Assembly (NCBI GenBank): GCA_023433855.1
Contig: JAEYTV010000013.1
Location: forward strand, 1-22,187
Length of the DNA stretch: 22,187 nucleotides
Direction: 5' to 3'
Source: Pseudomonadota bacterium
Lineage (GTDB): Bacteria; Pseudomonadota; Alphaproteobacteria; Rhizobiales; Rhizobiaceae
Every line of letters begins with the position of its first letter. Positions within the stretch are counted from its first letter, which is position 1. The notes beneath the pieces were generated by a model. That model did not search any database. It had not been told where the DNA came from and saw only the letters and a list, made by a program, of their open reading frames with translations. This document shows positions 1 through 7,760 of the stretch, in pieces. The translations under genes and the position numbers were made by a program.

Positions 1-118
1 CCCCCGCCCCATACCCCGGCTCGAAACATCAATTGTCCTGATGGATCGGGTGAGCAAAAGTCGTTTAGAGAATCGGCTCCTGCCGCCTATGATCTCGAGA
101 CATTTTCGGGAGAAGCCC

Positions 119-1348
119 ATGTCTCAATCCGCCCGCGCCTCGATGCCCTGGCTGATCATTACCGCCGGCGCGCTGATCGCCATGCTGACATTCGGACCGC
201 GGTCGGCCATGGGCTTCTTCCAGCTGCCCATGCTCCAGGATACCGGCTGGGACCGCTCCACCTTCGGGCTTGCCATGGCGATCCAGAACCTTGCCTGGGG
301 GCTCGGCCAGCCGATTTTCGGCGCCCTCGCGGACAAATACGGCACCGGCCGCGTGCTGACGCTTTCTGGGCTCGTTTATGCCGCCGGGCTTTTCCTTATG
401 TCGACGGCCCATTCGATCCCCATCCTGCATCTCTCCGGCGGCGTGCTCGTCGGACTGGGTGTCGGCGCCGGTTCGTTCGGAACGATCCTGTCGGCCTTCG
501 CCCGCAACGTCACACCAGAACAGCGTTCGGTCGCCTTCGGGATCGGCACGGCGGCGGGCTCGGCCGGCATGTTCCTTTTCGCGCCTCTCAGTCAGGCTCT
601 CATCAGCGCCTACGGCTGGTCGGACAGCCTGGTGATCATGGGCTTCATGATGCTGCTGGTGCCGGTCCTCGCCTATCCGCTGCGCGGCAATTCGTCGTCG
701 GGAACGCAGTCGAAGAGCCAATTCCAGCAGACAGCGGGAGAAGCGCTGCGCGAGGCGTTTCGCCATCAAAGCTACCTTCTGCTGACTTCCGGCTTTTTCG
801 TCTGCGGTTTTCAGGTAGCCTTCATCACCGCCCACTTTCCCGCCTATCTCGGCGATCTGGGAATCGACGCCCGTTACGCGGTGATCGCCATGGCGCTGAT
901 CGACTTCTTCAACATCATCGGCTCCTTCAGCGCCGGCATCATCGGCCAGCGTTACTCCAAACCCTATTTTCTCGCCTACATCTATCTCGCTCGCTCGATT
1001 GCCGTGACCGCCTTCCTGCTCCTGCCGCAGACGCCTCTGTCGGTGATCGTCTTCGCGATCGTCATGGGCCTTTTATGGCTCTCCACCGTCCCACCCACCA
1101 ACGGGCTGGTCGCCATCATGTTCGGCACGCGCCACCTCGGCATGCTGGGCGGGATCGTCTTCCTGTCGCATCAGGTCGGATCCTTTCTGGGCGTGTGGAT
1201 GGGCGGCTATCTCTACGACCGCTTCGGTTCGTACGATCCCGTCTGGTGGCTCGGCGTCGCTCTCGGGATCTTCGCCGCCTTGGTTCACTGGCCTATCCAG
1301 GAAAAGCCGGTTGAACGCGGGCTCCCGGTCGCCCATCCGGCGGAATAG
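119..1348 (+). CDS. MFS transporter
   Basis: This is a major facilitator superfamily permease of 409 residues, close to the usual 400 for 12-helix carriers, acting in the inner membrane. Hydrophobic segments alternate with short loops along the whole length. The loop between helices 2 and 3 carries the MFS signature-like stretch GALADKYGTGR. A polar central loop near residues 195-215 (SSSGTQSKSQFQQ) separates the two six-helix halves. The ATG at 119 is preferred over an in-frame ATG at 41 because GGAG at 109-112 lies six bases upstream and the first helix follows directly. The general look resembles monocarboxylate or oxalate/formate-type carriers, but the substrate cannot be read from the sequence. 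It converges on recO with six bases between stop codons. Family confident, substrate unknown. Confidence 0.88.
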   Translation: MSQSARASMPWLIITAGALIAMLTFGPRSAMGFFQLPMLQDTGWDRSTFGLAMAIQNLAWGLGQPIFGALADKYGTGRVLTLSGLVYAAGLFLMSTAHSIPILHLSGGVLVGLGVGAGSFGTILSAFARNVTPEQRSVAFGIGTAAGSAGMFLFAPLSQALISAYGWSDSLVIMGFMMLLVPVLAYPLRGNSSSGTQSKSQFQQTAGEALREAFRHQSYLLLTSGFFVCGFQVAFITAHFPAYLGDLGIDARYAVIAMALIDFFNIIGSFSAGIIGQRYSKPYFLAYIYLARSIAVTAFLLLPQTPLSVIVFAIVMGLLWLSTVPPTNGLVAIMFGTRHLGMLGGIVFLSHQVGSFLGVWMGGYLYDRFGSYDPVWWLGVALGIFAALVHWPIQEKPVERGLPVAHPAE

Positions 1349-1354
1349 ATCCCA

Positions 1355-2119
1355 TCAGAGCGCCTGCTCTTCTGACGAAGCGGAAGAGCCCCCCGGAAGC
1401 GCCTTCAGCGTAGCCTGGACGAAGCCGTCTCGGGCCGCGCTTTCGGCCAAACCGCGCGGCTCGTAGACATGCCGGCGCAGGAAGAAGGCGGTCAACCGGA
1501 AAGCCGCAGCCATGCTGTCGCGATCGATGCGCGGGACATCGGCAACCCCCAGGAACGCGGGCAGGGTAAGCATGCGATCGGCATAAGGCGCGCCCGCGTC
1601 GCGGCAGACAGCCCGGCCGGTCTTTGGCGAAACATAAACGAGGTTGTCCTTCACGCCCGTGGCTGCGCACTCGGTGAGATCGAGGCCGTAGCCGAGGTCA
1701 TTGAGGACGGCGAGTTCGAAGCGCACGAAGAGTTCTCCGGCCCCGGCCGGATCATCGAGCGCGTCGAGGATCATGTCGAGCGCTTCGAACAGGTGAGGAT
1801 GAGGATCGCGCTCGGGCAGCAATCTCAGCAAGGCCCCCATGGCCTGAACGCCGTAGACGGCCGTCGCCGTTTCCATGAGCCTCGCCGCCCTCAACTGGAC
1901 CGGCTCCAGCCTGAACTCCCCCAGATGCTCGTCGAGCCTCGCCCGCCAGACCGCCTCCACCCGGTTACCGGGCTGCAGAACCGGCTGCATGGCCCGGGAG
2001 CGGCCGGAACGGACCAGCCCAAGGTGCCGACCGCGCTCCCGGGTCATCAGTTCCGCGATGACGCTCGTCTCGCCATGGCGTTTGACGCCAATGATGATAC
2101 CTTCGTCCTGCCATTGCAT
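1355..2119 (-). CDS. recO: DNA repair protein RecO
   Basis: RecO works with RecF and RecR to load RecA on SSB-coated gapped DNA. The product of 254 residues has the N-terminal OB-fold of the family ([20 protein letters not shown], then [18 protein letters not shown]) and a helical C-terminal half containing [33 protein letters not shown]. The start is taken at 2119 because family members begin at MQWQDE and a weak TGAAG lies just upstream; the frame stays open to 2197. The zinc-finger region of many RecO proteins has four cysteines; here only two are visible (in LTECAATG and GRAVCRDAG), so the zinc site seems lost. In many alphaproteobacteria recO follows era directly; here a PAS gene and an opposite-strand gene lie between them. 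Confidence 0.93.
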   Translation of the reverse strand: MQWQDEGIIIGVKRHGETSVIAELMTRERGRHLGLVRSGRSRAMQPVLQPGNRVEAVWRARLDEHLGEFRLEPVQLRAARLMETATAVYGVQAMGALLRLLPERDPHPHLFEALDMILDALDDPAGAGELFVRFELAVLNDLGYGLDLTECAATGVKDNLVYVSPKTGRAVCRDAGAPYADRMLTLPAFLGVADVPRIDRDSMAAAFRLTAFFLRRHVYEPRGLAESAARDGFVQATLKALPGGSSASSEEQAL

Positions 2120-2302
2120 GATGCGCTTCAACATCCTTCCAGAAGGATTGGACACTATCCCTTCACGGCTTCGAACTGAACCGCTTTCAAGGGACATCTT
2201 CTACAAAGATGCCCCGACCGGGCGCTTGCCTGGAACAAACCGGGCTCCATTTTGATTGCTGTGGCAAAATTCAGGACGCCACGTCACGATCCGGGAGAAC
2301 TT

Positions 2303-2698
2303 ATGAAAAACGCCCTTTTCGCCGCCACCCTGCTGATTGCCGCACCCATTGCATTTTTCACCGCATCGCCGGCCGACGCCCAGTCGCCCGAACTCGAAAA
2401 AGCCTGCCTTTCGGTCGCCACCAACTTCCTTCTCGTGCCGAGCGTCAAGACAGGCGTCGTGCAGTCCTTCCCCGAACTCGATCCCCCCGGCGCACGCCTC
2501 ACCTATTCGACCCGCGAGGATGCAAAGCCGACCGACTTCACCAACGAGATCGAATGCGAGTTCGACAAAGCGCAGCCGCCGTTCAATCTCCTGCGCTTCT
2601 GCATCTCGCAAACCTGCTACGGTCCCAACGAGCAGGATCAGGAACACCGTCGGCGCTACCAGGAGGTCAAGGCGTTGATGGACAGGCAGAAGAAGTAG
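2303..2698 (+). CDS. Small secreted protein of unknown function
   Basis: I do not recognise this 131-residue product. It begins with a clear Sec signal peptide: MKN, a hydrophobic core LFAATLLIAAPIAFF, and a probable signal peptidase I site after ASPADA (about residue 23). The mature part of about 108 residues is polar, carries four cysteines (in EKACL, EIECE, RFCIS and QTCYG) that could form disulfides in the periplasm, and ends in a charged helix-like tail rich in R, E, Q and K. The ATG at 2303 is chosen over the in-frame start at 2252 because GGGAG sits five bases upstream and the signal peptide then starts correctly. The last 32 bases overlap the end of the PAS gene on the other strand. 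Confidence 0.75.
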   Translation: MKNALFAATLLIAAPIAFFTASPADAQSPELEKACLSVATNFLLVPSVKTGVVQSFPELDPPGARLTYSTREDAKPTDFTNEIECEFDKAQPPFNLLRFCISQTCYGPNEQDQEHRRRYQEVKALMDRQKK

Positions 2699-3221
2699 GC
2701 TGTCGACACTTGTCGCCTTGCGCGCCGATCACGTTCAACGCGGAGGACAGGTAACGGGCGGCCAAGGCATGGCGCCGCTCCCTTGCAATGCCGCGGGCGG
2801 CTCGGCAATGGCTTTCGAGCGGATCGGCGGTCGGGCTCGCTGCCGACATGGACAGGGGGGCAACCGTTCCGCTGTAGATCGACGGCACGCCTTCGGCATC
2901 CCTCAGGCAACGACCGTTCGCCACCACGCGAAGCTTGCGTCCGTTGGGGTGGGTAATGCCGTATTCGGCCCGATGAGGCAGTCCACTTATGATCGCATCG
3001 TGGATGGTGCGGGCAGCTCGCTGCTTGTCGCCGTCATCGATGTAACGGATGACCATCTCGATTGGCGCACCCGCGGCAAGGCCATGCGCTGTAAGACCGA
3101 ATATGTCGGCAACGACGTCATCGCCGTAGACCCTGTTTTCAGGGACATTCCAGCTGTAGAAGCCCAACGTGCAGCCGAAATCCACGTCCGTGCTGTCGGT
3201 CGGGATCTTAGCGCGGCCCAT
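2667..3221 (-). CDS. Stand-alone PAS-domain protein
   Basis: The 184-residue product is mostly one PAS domain of the PAS_3 type, about residues 12-125: DFGCTLGFYSWNVPENRVYGDD, then IRYIDDGDKQRAARTIHDA, HRAEYGITHPNGRKLRV and a final strand SIYSGTVAPLS. PAS domains sense ligands, redox state or light, or serve as dimer contacts. No kinase, GGDEF, EAL or DNA-binding output domain follows; the last 55 residues are low-complexity and Arg/Ala-rich (CRAARGIARERRHALAARYLSS). The ATG at 3221 is preceded by a near-perfect AGGAGGTG at 3227-3234, so the gene is well translated in principle. It lies 99 bases downstream of era on the same strand and may be read through from the era operon. Its partner is unknown. 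Confidence 0.82.
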   Translation of the reverse strand: MGRAKIPTDSTDVDFGCTLGFYSWNVPENRVYGDDVVADIFGLTAHGLAAGAPIEMVIRYIDDGDKQRAARTIHDAIISGLPHRAEYGITHPNGRKLRVVANGRCLRDAEGVPSIYSGTVAPLSMSAASPTADPLESHCRAARGIARERRHALAARYLSSALNVIGAQGDKCRQPTSSACPSTP

Positions 3222-3226
3222 GAGGG

Positions 3227-3234
3227 CACCTCCT
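3227..3234 (-). promoter_or_regulatory. Strong ribosome binding site of the PAS gene
   Basis: Reading the minus strand, AGGAGGTG stands seven bases before the ATG at 3221 and matches the anti-Shine-Dalgarno sequence almost fully. It fixes the start of the PAS gene. Confidence 0.75.
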
Positions 3235-3320
3235 GTTCCGCGCCCCGGGGCTTCTCACCGCAAAGGGCATTCCAGGCTCGTCCGAGAAGACAGCGCAAAG
3301 AAAACAAAGGCCGGCTTGCT

Positions 3321-4268
3321 TCAATTTTTTGGAAACTCCAGGCCCATTTCCCGGAAGCGCTCGGGGTCATCGCCCCAGTTTTCCCGTACCTTGACGAACA
3401 GGAAAAGATGCACCGGCTGCTCCAGAATTTCGGATAGCTCCTTGCGGGAGGCCGAGGAGATGGCCTTGATCGCCTCGCCACCCTTGCCTAGCGCTATCTT
3501 CTTCTGGCTGTCGCGCTGTACATAGATCACCTGCTCGATGCGGACGGAGCCGTCCTTGCGCTCCTCCCACTTCTCCGTCTCGACATGCGACGCGTAGGGC
3601 AACTCCTGATGAAGCCGCAGGAAGAGCTTTTCGCGAGTGATCTCGGCGGCAAGCTGGCGCATTGGCAGGTCGGAGATCTGGTCCTCCGGGTAATACCAAG
3701 GGCCTTCCGGCACCCTCCCGGCCAGATAGTCCATCAGATCGTCGCAGCCCGAACCGTTCGTCGCCGAAATCATGAAGGTGCGTTCGAAATTCACAAACTC
3801 ATTGGCCGCGGCTGAAAGCGCCAGGAGATCCTCACGCTTCACCTGGTCGATCTTGTTGAGAACGAGGATCTTTGGCTGGTGGACATCCTTCAATCCCTCA
3901 AGGATCGCCTCTCCGTCGCCGCGGATGCCGCGCTCGCTGTCGATCAGCAACATGATGAGGTCGGCGTCCTTCGCACCGCCCCAGGCGGAGGTGACCATCG
4001 CCCGGTCAAGCCTGCGGCGCGGCTTGAAGATGCCGGGCGTGTCCATGAAGACGATCTGGGCGTTGTCGTGGATGGCGATCCCGCGCACGATGGCGCGCGT
4101 CGTCTGCACCTTGTGGCTGACGATCGACACCTTGGCGCCGACGAGCCGGTTTACAAGCGTCGACTTGCCCGCATTTGTCGGGCCAATCAGCGCAACGAAG
4201 CCGGAACGGGTCGGCCGGCCTGCATTCTCGTCGCCGGCTATGTCATGGTTATCGGTCATATTTTCCAT
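3321..4268 (-). CDS. era: GTPase Era
   Basis: Era is an essential GTPase that binds the 3' end of 16S rRNA during 30S assembly. The 315-residue product carries the G motifs in order: GPTNAGKS (29-36), switch I threonines in KVQTTRA, DTPG (76-79), NKID (138-141) and SATNGSG (168-174). The C-terminal third holds the KH RNA-binding domain: EELKDGSV-like strands, then IALGKGGEAIKAISSASRKELSEIL and the closing VHLFLFVKVRENWGDD. The first 22 residues form a polar extension before the G domain, common in rhizobial Era. The ATG at 4268 directly abuts the rnc stop codon; an ATG at 4259 is the alternative. Gene order lepB-rnc-era and the zero gap indicate co-transcription and translational coupling. 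Confidence 0.97.
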   Translation of the reverse strand: MENMTDNHDIAGDENAGRPTRSGFVALIGPTNAGKSTLVNRLVGAKVSIVSHKVQTTRAIVRGIAIHDNAQIVFMDTPGIFKPRRRLDRAMVTSAWGGAKDADLIMLLIDSERGIRGDGEAILEGLKDVHQPKILVLNKIDQVKREDLLALSAAANEFVNFERTFMISATNGSGCDDLMDYLAGRVPEGPWYYPEDQISDLPMRQLAAEITREKLFLRLHQELPYASHVETEKWEERKDGSVRIEQVIYVQRDSQKKIALGKGGEAIKAISSASRKELSEILEQPVHLFLFVKVRENWGDDPERFREMGLEFPKN

Positions 4269-4982
4269 TCAATCAGTAATGGGCTTCGGCCAGACGCCTT
4301 CCCGTTCGAGCATCTTCGTGGCCGCAACCTGTTCGGCGGCCCGCTTAGAACGGTCGACACCGGTTTCCGGCTCGACCCCCTGGACTTCGACGGTCACCGT
4401 GAACCGCGGGTCATGGTCGGGGCCTGAACGATCGTCGATCCGGTAGCACGGCGTCAACCCAAACTTCGCATGCGCCCATTCCTGCAGTTCCGTCTTGGCG
4501 TCGCGCCTTGCCGCATCCGCCCGGCTTGCGCGACCTTCCCAATGCTTGGTGATGAAGGCGCGGGCAACCTCCAGCCCTCCATCGAGATAGAGCGCGGCGA
4601 TCAGACTTTCCACCACATCGGCACGCACATTCATCATCCGCTTGCCGGTGAGCTTCTTGACGTCGGCGCCCGTGCGGATGAACCGGTGCAGTTCCAGTTC
4701 GTCGGCCACCATGGCGCAGCTTTCCGCGCTCACCAGCTGGTTGAGGCGCACAGAGAGCTCGCCTTCGGTGGCGCTGCGGAACGTCCTGAAGAGCATTTCC
4801 GCGACGCAGAGGCCCAGTACGCGGTCGCCCAGGAATTCCAGCCGCTCGTAATTTGCAGCCTTGGCCGAGCCGGTGCTTGCGTGGGTCAGCGCCCGGTCGA
4901 GCCATTGCTTATCAGCGAATTCGTGGCCGACTGTCTGTTCAAGCAGCCCGCGCTCCTCCGCCGACAGCGTCCTTGCCTTCAT
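4269..4982 (-). CDS. rnc: Ribonuclease III
   Basis: RNase III cleaves double-stranded RNA, including rRNA precursors and structured mRNAs. The 237-residue product has the nuclease domain with signature ERLEFLGDR (46-54; usual form FLGDS), catalytic D53 and E125 in DVVESLIAALYLDGG, spaced 72 residues apart as in the E. coli enzyme (D45 and E117). The double-stranded RNA-binding domain follows from about residue 158 (DAKTELQEWAHAKFG, FTVTVEVQG, SKRAAEQVAATKML). The ATG at 4982 shares its A with the TGA of lepB, supporting this start over an in-frame start at 5036 that would run far into lepB. The stop abuts era. Confidence 0.97.
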   Translation of the reverse strand: MKARTLSAEERGLLEQTVGHEFADKQWLDRALTHASTGSAKAANYERLEFLGDRVLGLCVAEMLFRTFRSATEGELSVRLNQLVSAESCAMVADELELHRFIRTGADVKKLTGKRMMNVRADVVESLIAALYLDGGLEVARAFITKHWEGRASRADAARRDAKTELQEWAHAKFGLTPCYRIDDRSGPDHDPRFTVTVEVQGVEPETGVDRSKRAAEQVAATKMLEREGVWPKPITD

Positions 4983-5731
4983 CACTGCACGACCTTGAAG
5001 ATCCGGTCCCAACGCATGTTGGTCGGCCACTTCCACACCTCGCGGAAGGAGGTGTCGTTGCCGAGCGAGAAGAAGATGACGCTGGCGCGGCCGACGAGGT
5101 TTTCAGCCGGTACCATGCCGACGTCAAAGCGGCTGTCGAGCGAGTTGTCGCGGTTGTCGCCCATGAAGAAATAATGACCTTCGGGGACGACGAATTCCGG
5201 TGTGTTGTCGCCGCGCGAGACCGGCGAATGATCCAGCGTATCGTATGTCACGCCATCGTCGAGGGTTTCGCGGAAGACGGGGACGTTAGTGCCCGGATCG
5301 AGGCGGTAATCGGAGGTGAAGCTGCCGTCAGCCTGCTTCGGCACGGGCTGTCCGTTGATGAAGAGCACGCCATTGGTCACCTGCACCTTGTCGCCCGGCA
5401 GGCCGATCAGGCGCTTGATGTAGTCGATGTCGGGATGGCTCGGAAGGCGGAAGACGATGACGTCGCCGCGCTTCGGTTCGCTGAACTGGAAGATCCGGCC
5501 CGAAAACAGGTTCGGTGAGAACGGGATCGAATATTTCGAGTAACCATAGGCGAACTTGTTGACGAATATATAGTCGCCGACGAGCAGCGTCGGCATCATG
5601 GATCCCGACGGAATGGTGAAGGGCTGGAACAGGACCGTGCGAATGACCATGGCCAGCAGCAGCGCCTGGATGATGACCTTGATGTTTTCCCAGAGGCTGT
5701 TCTGCGACTTCGTCTCGGCTTTGTCGGACAC
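4982..5731 (-). CDS. lepB: Signal peptidase I
   Basis: This inner-membrane serine-lysine protease removes Sec and Tat signal peptides from exported proteins. The 249 residues start with a short cytoplasmic segment and one membrane helix (about 16-36, VIIQALLLAMVIRTVLF). Box B is PSGSMMPTLLVGD with nucleophile Ser44; box D is DYIKRLIGLPGDKV with general base Lys106; box E is GDNRDNSLDSR near residue 195. Only one N-terminal helix is visible, unlike the two of E. coli LepB. The gene overlaps rnc by one base and lies 87 bases downstream of acpS. Likely substrates in this window include the two porins, the secreted protein at 2303 and the lytic transglycosylase. Confidence 0.97.
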   Translation of the reverse strand: MSDKAETKSQNSLWENIKVIIQALLLAMVIRTVLFQPFTIPSGSMMPTLLVGDYIFVNKFAYGYSKYSIPFSPNLFSGRIFQFSEPKRGDVIVFRLPSHPDIDYIKRLIGLPGDKVQVTNGVLFINGQPVPKQADGSFTSDYRLDPGTNVPVFRETLDDGVTYDTLDHSPVSRGDNTPEFVVPEGHYFFMGDNRDNSLDSRFDVGMVPAENLVGRASVIFFSLGNDTSFREVWKWPTNMRWDRIFKVVQ

Positions 5732-5818
5732 GTGTATGACTTTCTGTTTCCAGCGGGGTGCCGCTTTCTAAACTCTTCGCAGGGCGGCGGCAATGGCTGA
5801 TCAAGCGCGCTGGCCCGA

Positions 5819-6223
5819 TCAGGCGGCGAGCGGCCTTGCCTCGATCACCACGAAGGCCTGCGCATAAGGATATTCATCCGTGATGGTGATGTGGATCACG
5901 GGTTCGTGGCCAGGGGGGATCAGTTCCGACAGCCGCTGCGCGGCGCCACCCGTCAGGACCATTGTGGGTTTGCCACCCGGCAGATTGACCACACCCATGT
6001 CTTTCCAGAAGACGCCGTTGGCGAGGCCGGTCCCGAGCGCCTTGGAGCACGCCTCCTTGGCAGCGAAACGTTTCGCATAGGATGCGGCACGGGTCTGGCG
6101 CCTGTCGGATTTTGCCCGTTCTATCTCGGTGAAACAGCGATGCGTGAAACGCTCGCCGAAACGTTCGATGGATTTCTCCACCCGACGGATGTCAATCAAG
6201 TCACTGCCCATGCCAATGATCAT
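5819..6223 (-). CDS. acpS: Holo-[acyl-carrier-protein] synthase
   Basis: AcpS transfers 4'-phosphopantetheine from coenzyme A to a serine of acyl carrier protein, activating fatty-acid synthesis. The product of 134 residues has the usual length and both metal-binding signatures: [17 protein letters not shown] with Asp8, and [18 protein letters not shown] with Glu57. The ATG at 6223 matches the family start; a long in-frame extension to 6367 is open but resembles no AcpS. A GGAAAGA stretch lies just upstream of the start. It is the first gene of the run acpS-lepB-rnc-era. In many alphaproteobacteria pdxJ stands just upstream of acpS; it is absent here. Confidence 0.96.
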   Translation of the reverse strand: MIIGMGSDLIDIRRVEKSIERFGERFTHRCFTEIERAKSDRRQTRAASYAKRFAAKEACSKALGTGLANGVFWKDMGVVNLPGGKPTMVLTGGAAQRLSELIPPGHEPVIHITITDEYPYAQAFVVIEARPLAA

Positions 6224-6649
6224 CGTTCTTTCCCACAAGTCGGCGCCGACAGTGACTTGAGCCCTCAGGCACCTGTCGTCAAGCGGCCGCGGCGCTTCTT
6301 CCGAAACGGCTGACGGTCGAAAAGGCGCCGCCATAAAAGACAATGCCGGACAGCAGTCGAGGGGCAAGCGACCCGATCAGCATCGGCTCCAGAACCGGCC
6401 GTCAACTGCAGGGAACCGAGGCGTTCCAAAGGAGCGGCCAGATGTGGGGAAGGTCGGAGGATTGGCTCGGCGACCGGTTTCACCGGCGCAGTTTCCGGGG
6501 CAGGATTACTGCCCGAAGACCCCAGGATGGTGGCAAAATTGGTCCGGGGCCATGCAGCCCCGCCTCGAAGAGGAGCGGCCAACAGAGCCGAACGTCTCCC
6601 AGGAACCTTCACCGGCCGCACCCTTTGGCGCGGCGGGTATCGATATGGT
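6224..6649. other. Gene-poor stretch between acpS and the DUF3563 gene
   Basis: These 426 bases contain no gene I can support firmly. Open frames exist on both strands (minus 6265-6720, plus 6343-6807 and 6444-6689), but their translations are rich in Arg, Pro and Gly, lack recognisable motifs and overlap one another. The only modestly protein-like piece is a 34-codon minus-strand frame at 6279-6383, listed separately. The acpS promoter probably lies here, but no clear -35/-10 pair stood out. Confidence 0.5.
6279..6383 (-). CDS. Possible 34-aa hydrophobic mini-protein
   Basis: A minus-strand frame runs from an ATG at 6383 to a TGA at 6279. It encodes [18 protein letters not shown] followed by [16 protein letters not shown]. 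The composition (one hydrophobic stretch, an FYGG turn, an Ala-rich end) looks more like protein than the other frames there, and GGAG lies three bases before the ATG, which is short spacing. Codon third positions are mostly G or C. It could be a small membrane protein, the decayed end of a longer gene, or chance. I do not recognise it. Confidence 0.25.
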   Translation of the reverse strand: MLIGSLAPRLLSGIVFYGGAFSTVSRFGRSAAAA

Positions 6650-6805
6650 TCAATATCCTGCCTTGCGGAACATGCCGCGATCGATCTGACGCATGCGATA
6701 TTCCAAATCAACCCGGTCACGGGCCTCGTTCAGATAGGCGATCTCGCGGTCCTGCGCGCTCGGGACGCGAAAAGCCCGGGCAAACTTGCGAACTGAGTCA
6801 AACAT
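6650..6805 (-). CDS. DUF3563 family small protein
   Basis: A 51-residue product read from ATG at 6805 to TGA at 6650. Its sequence begins MFDSVRKFARAFRVPSAQDR, continues EIAYLNEARDRVDLEYRMRQ and ends IDRGMFRKAGY. The pattern of an aromatic/basic N-terminus, AYLNEA, a D-L-E-Y-R helix and a closing DRG-F-R matches the DUF3563 mini-proteins common in rhizobia and other proteobacteria, whose function is not known. A GGAAGAGAG ribosome binding site precedes the start, and a good promoter lies at 6840-6868. It is predicted soluble, helical and highly charged. Its overlap with less convincing frames on both strands makes it easy to miss. Confidence 0.82.
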   Translation of the reverse strand: MFDSVRKFARAFRVPSAQDREIAYLNEARDRVDLEYRMRQIDRGMFRKAGY

Positions 6806-6839
6806 AACTCTCTTCCTTCTCTCTTATTGCACTGCAGCA

Positions 6840-6868
6840 ATATAGGTTGAGAGCCGCCGCTTTACCAA
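6840..6868 (-). promoter_or_regulatory. Sigma-70 promoter of the DUF3563 gene
   Basis: On the minus strand TTGGTA (6868-6863) and CTATAT (6845-6840) are separated by exactly 17 bases, close to the rhizobial housekeeping form CTTGAC-N17-CTATAT. Transcription would start near 6833, giving a leader of about 28 bases. A short palindrome around CTGCAG lies next to the expected start site. Confidence 0.55.
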
Positions 6869-7001
6869 CGCTCCGGGCGCCGGCCAGCCTTGCAGAGAAA
6901 GCATGGCACTCATCGAAGGGGCTGAAAAATGAGGCGCCGGAGGCATTATCCGTCCTGGATCGCGTCAAGCTCGGGACGCCGGAGCCGCGAGGTCGCGCCC
7001 C

Positions 7002-7709
7002 CTAGGGAAGCTTCATTGCCGCCGTTATCATGACGGAAACAGCCGATGGAACGCCAAGGCGGGCGCTGGCGACATTCATCTTGTGCAAGAGCTTCGTTCT
7101 ATACCGCCGAAGCTTCCACTGGTTGACCAAAGGAGAGGCACTGTAGATGCGGGTCCAGCTCTTGTCGCCGGTTCCATCGACACAGATGATCTCATCGAAG
7201 CCCCGGCGGTCCGTGACGACAAAATTCGAGGGATTACAATCCATAAGCACGATGTGGTCGGCCGCGCAGCGCTCAAAGAAGCGGTCGATCAGATCCAGAT
7301 GCGATCGCTGAAGCTGGCCGCTCCGAATGAGCTGCAGGAGCGTCGGCGCCAGTTGTCCGTCGCTTGTGGAGATCCGCTCGACGGCCAGCCCCAACCCCCT
7401 GCTCGTCTGAACCAGACCAAATATGCGGGCAACAGGAAATGACGGGGGAGCTTCCCTCGCAAAGAGCTTACGCGCCTGTTCAAGGAATTCGTCCACTTCC
7501 CGGCGGAAGGTCAGGTAGGCTCCGAAACGCCGCTTTTCCTTGAAGCGATAGAGCTTCTTCTTCGGCTTGCGGGCACCATCCGGGCCCCGTTCCGTTTCCT
7601 TGACGATCTTGATCAGCACGCGGGGAACAGCACGATTCTCATAGATGGCCCGCTGGCTACCCTCGGCGCACTTTCTCCAGTCATTCAAGTTGACGCGGTC
7701 GGCAAACAT
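7002..7709 (-). CDS. YrbL-family kinase-fold protein
   Basis: The 235-residue product resembles the YrbL-PhoP_reg family, proteins with a protein-kinase-like fold named after E. coli YrbL, whose gene is controlled by PhoP. Visible features are the N-terminal lobe with EGSQRAIYENRAVPRVLIKIVKE (glycine-turn-like segment and a candidate nucleotide-binding lysine), a basic insert (ARKPKKKLYRFKEKRR), and the kinase-like catalytic segment DHIVLMDCNPSNFVV followed by IICVDGTGD, which echoes the DFG position. No activity has been shown for the family as far as I know. The start at 7709 follows an AAGGGGGG ribosome binding site. It lies downstream of rsh on the same strand, but a long spacer with Pho-box-like repeats suggests separate control. 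Confidence 0.75.
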   Translation of the reverse strand: MFADRVNLNDWRKCAEGSQRAIYENRAVPRVLIKIVKETERGPDGARKPKKKLYRFKEKRRFGAYLTFRREVDEFLEQARKLFAREAPPSFPVARIFGLVQTSRGLGLAVERISTSDGQLAPTLLQLIRSGQLQRSHLDLIDRFFERCAADHIVLMDCNPSNFVVTDRRGFDEIICVDGTGDKSWTRIYSASPLVNQWKLRRYRTKLLHKMNVASARLGVPSAVSVMITAAMKLP

Positions 7710-7760
7710 CTCGTCCCCCCTTCGAGGACGAAGTTACCCGAGCAGGATTGTTTGTGAAGA

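Noticed and set aside
6265..6720. A 151-codon minus-strand frame overlapping the DUF3563 gene
   Set aside because: Arg/Pro-rich with no motif, and it conflicts with the DUF3563 frame, which has a family pattern, promoter and ribosome binding site.
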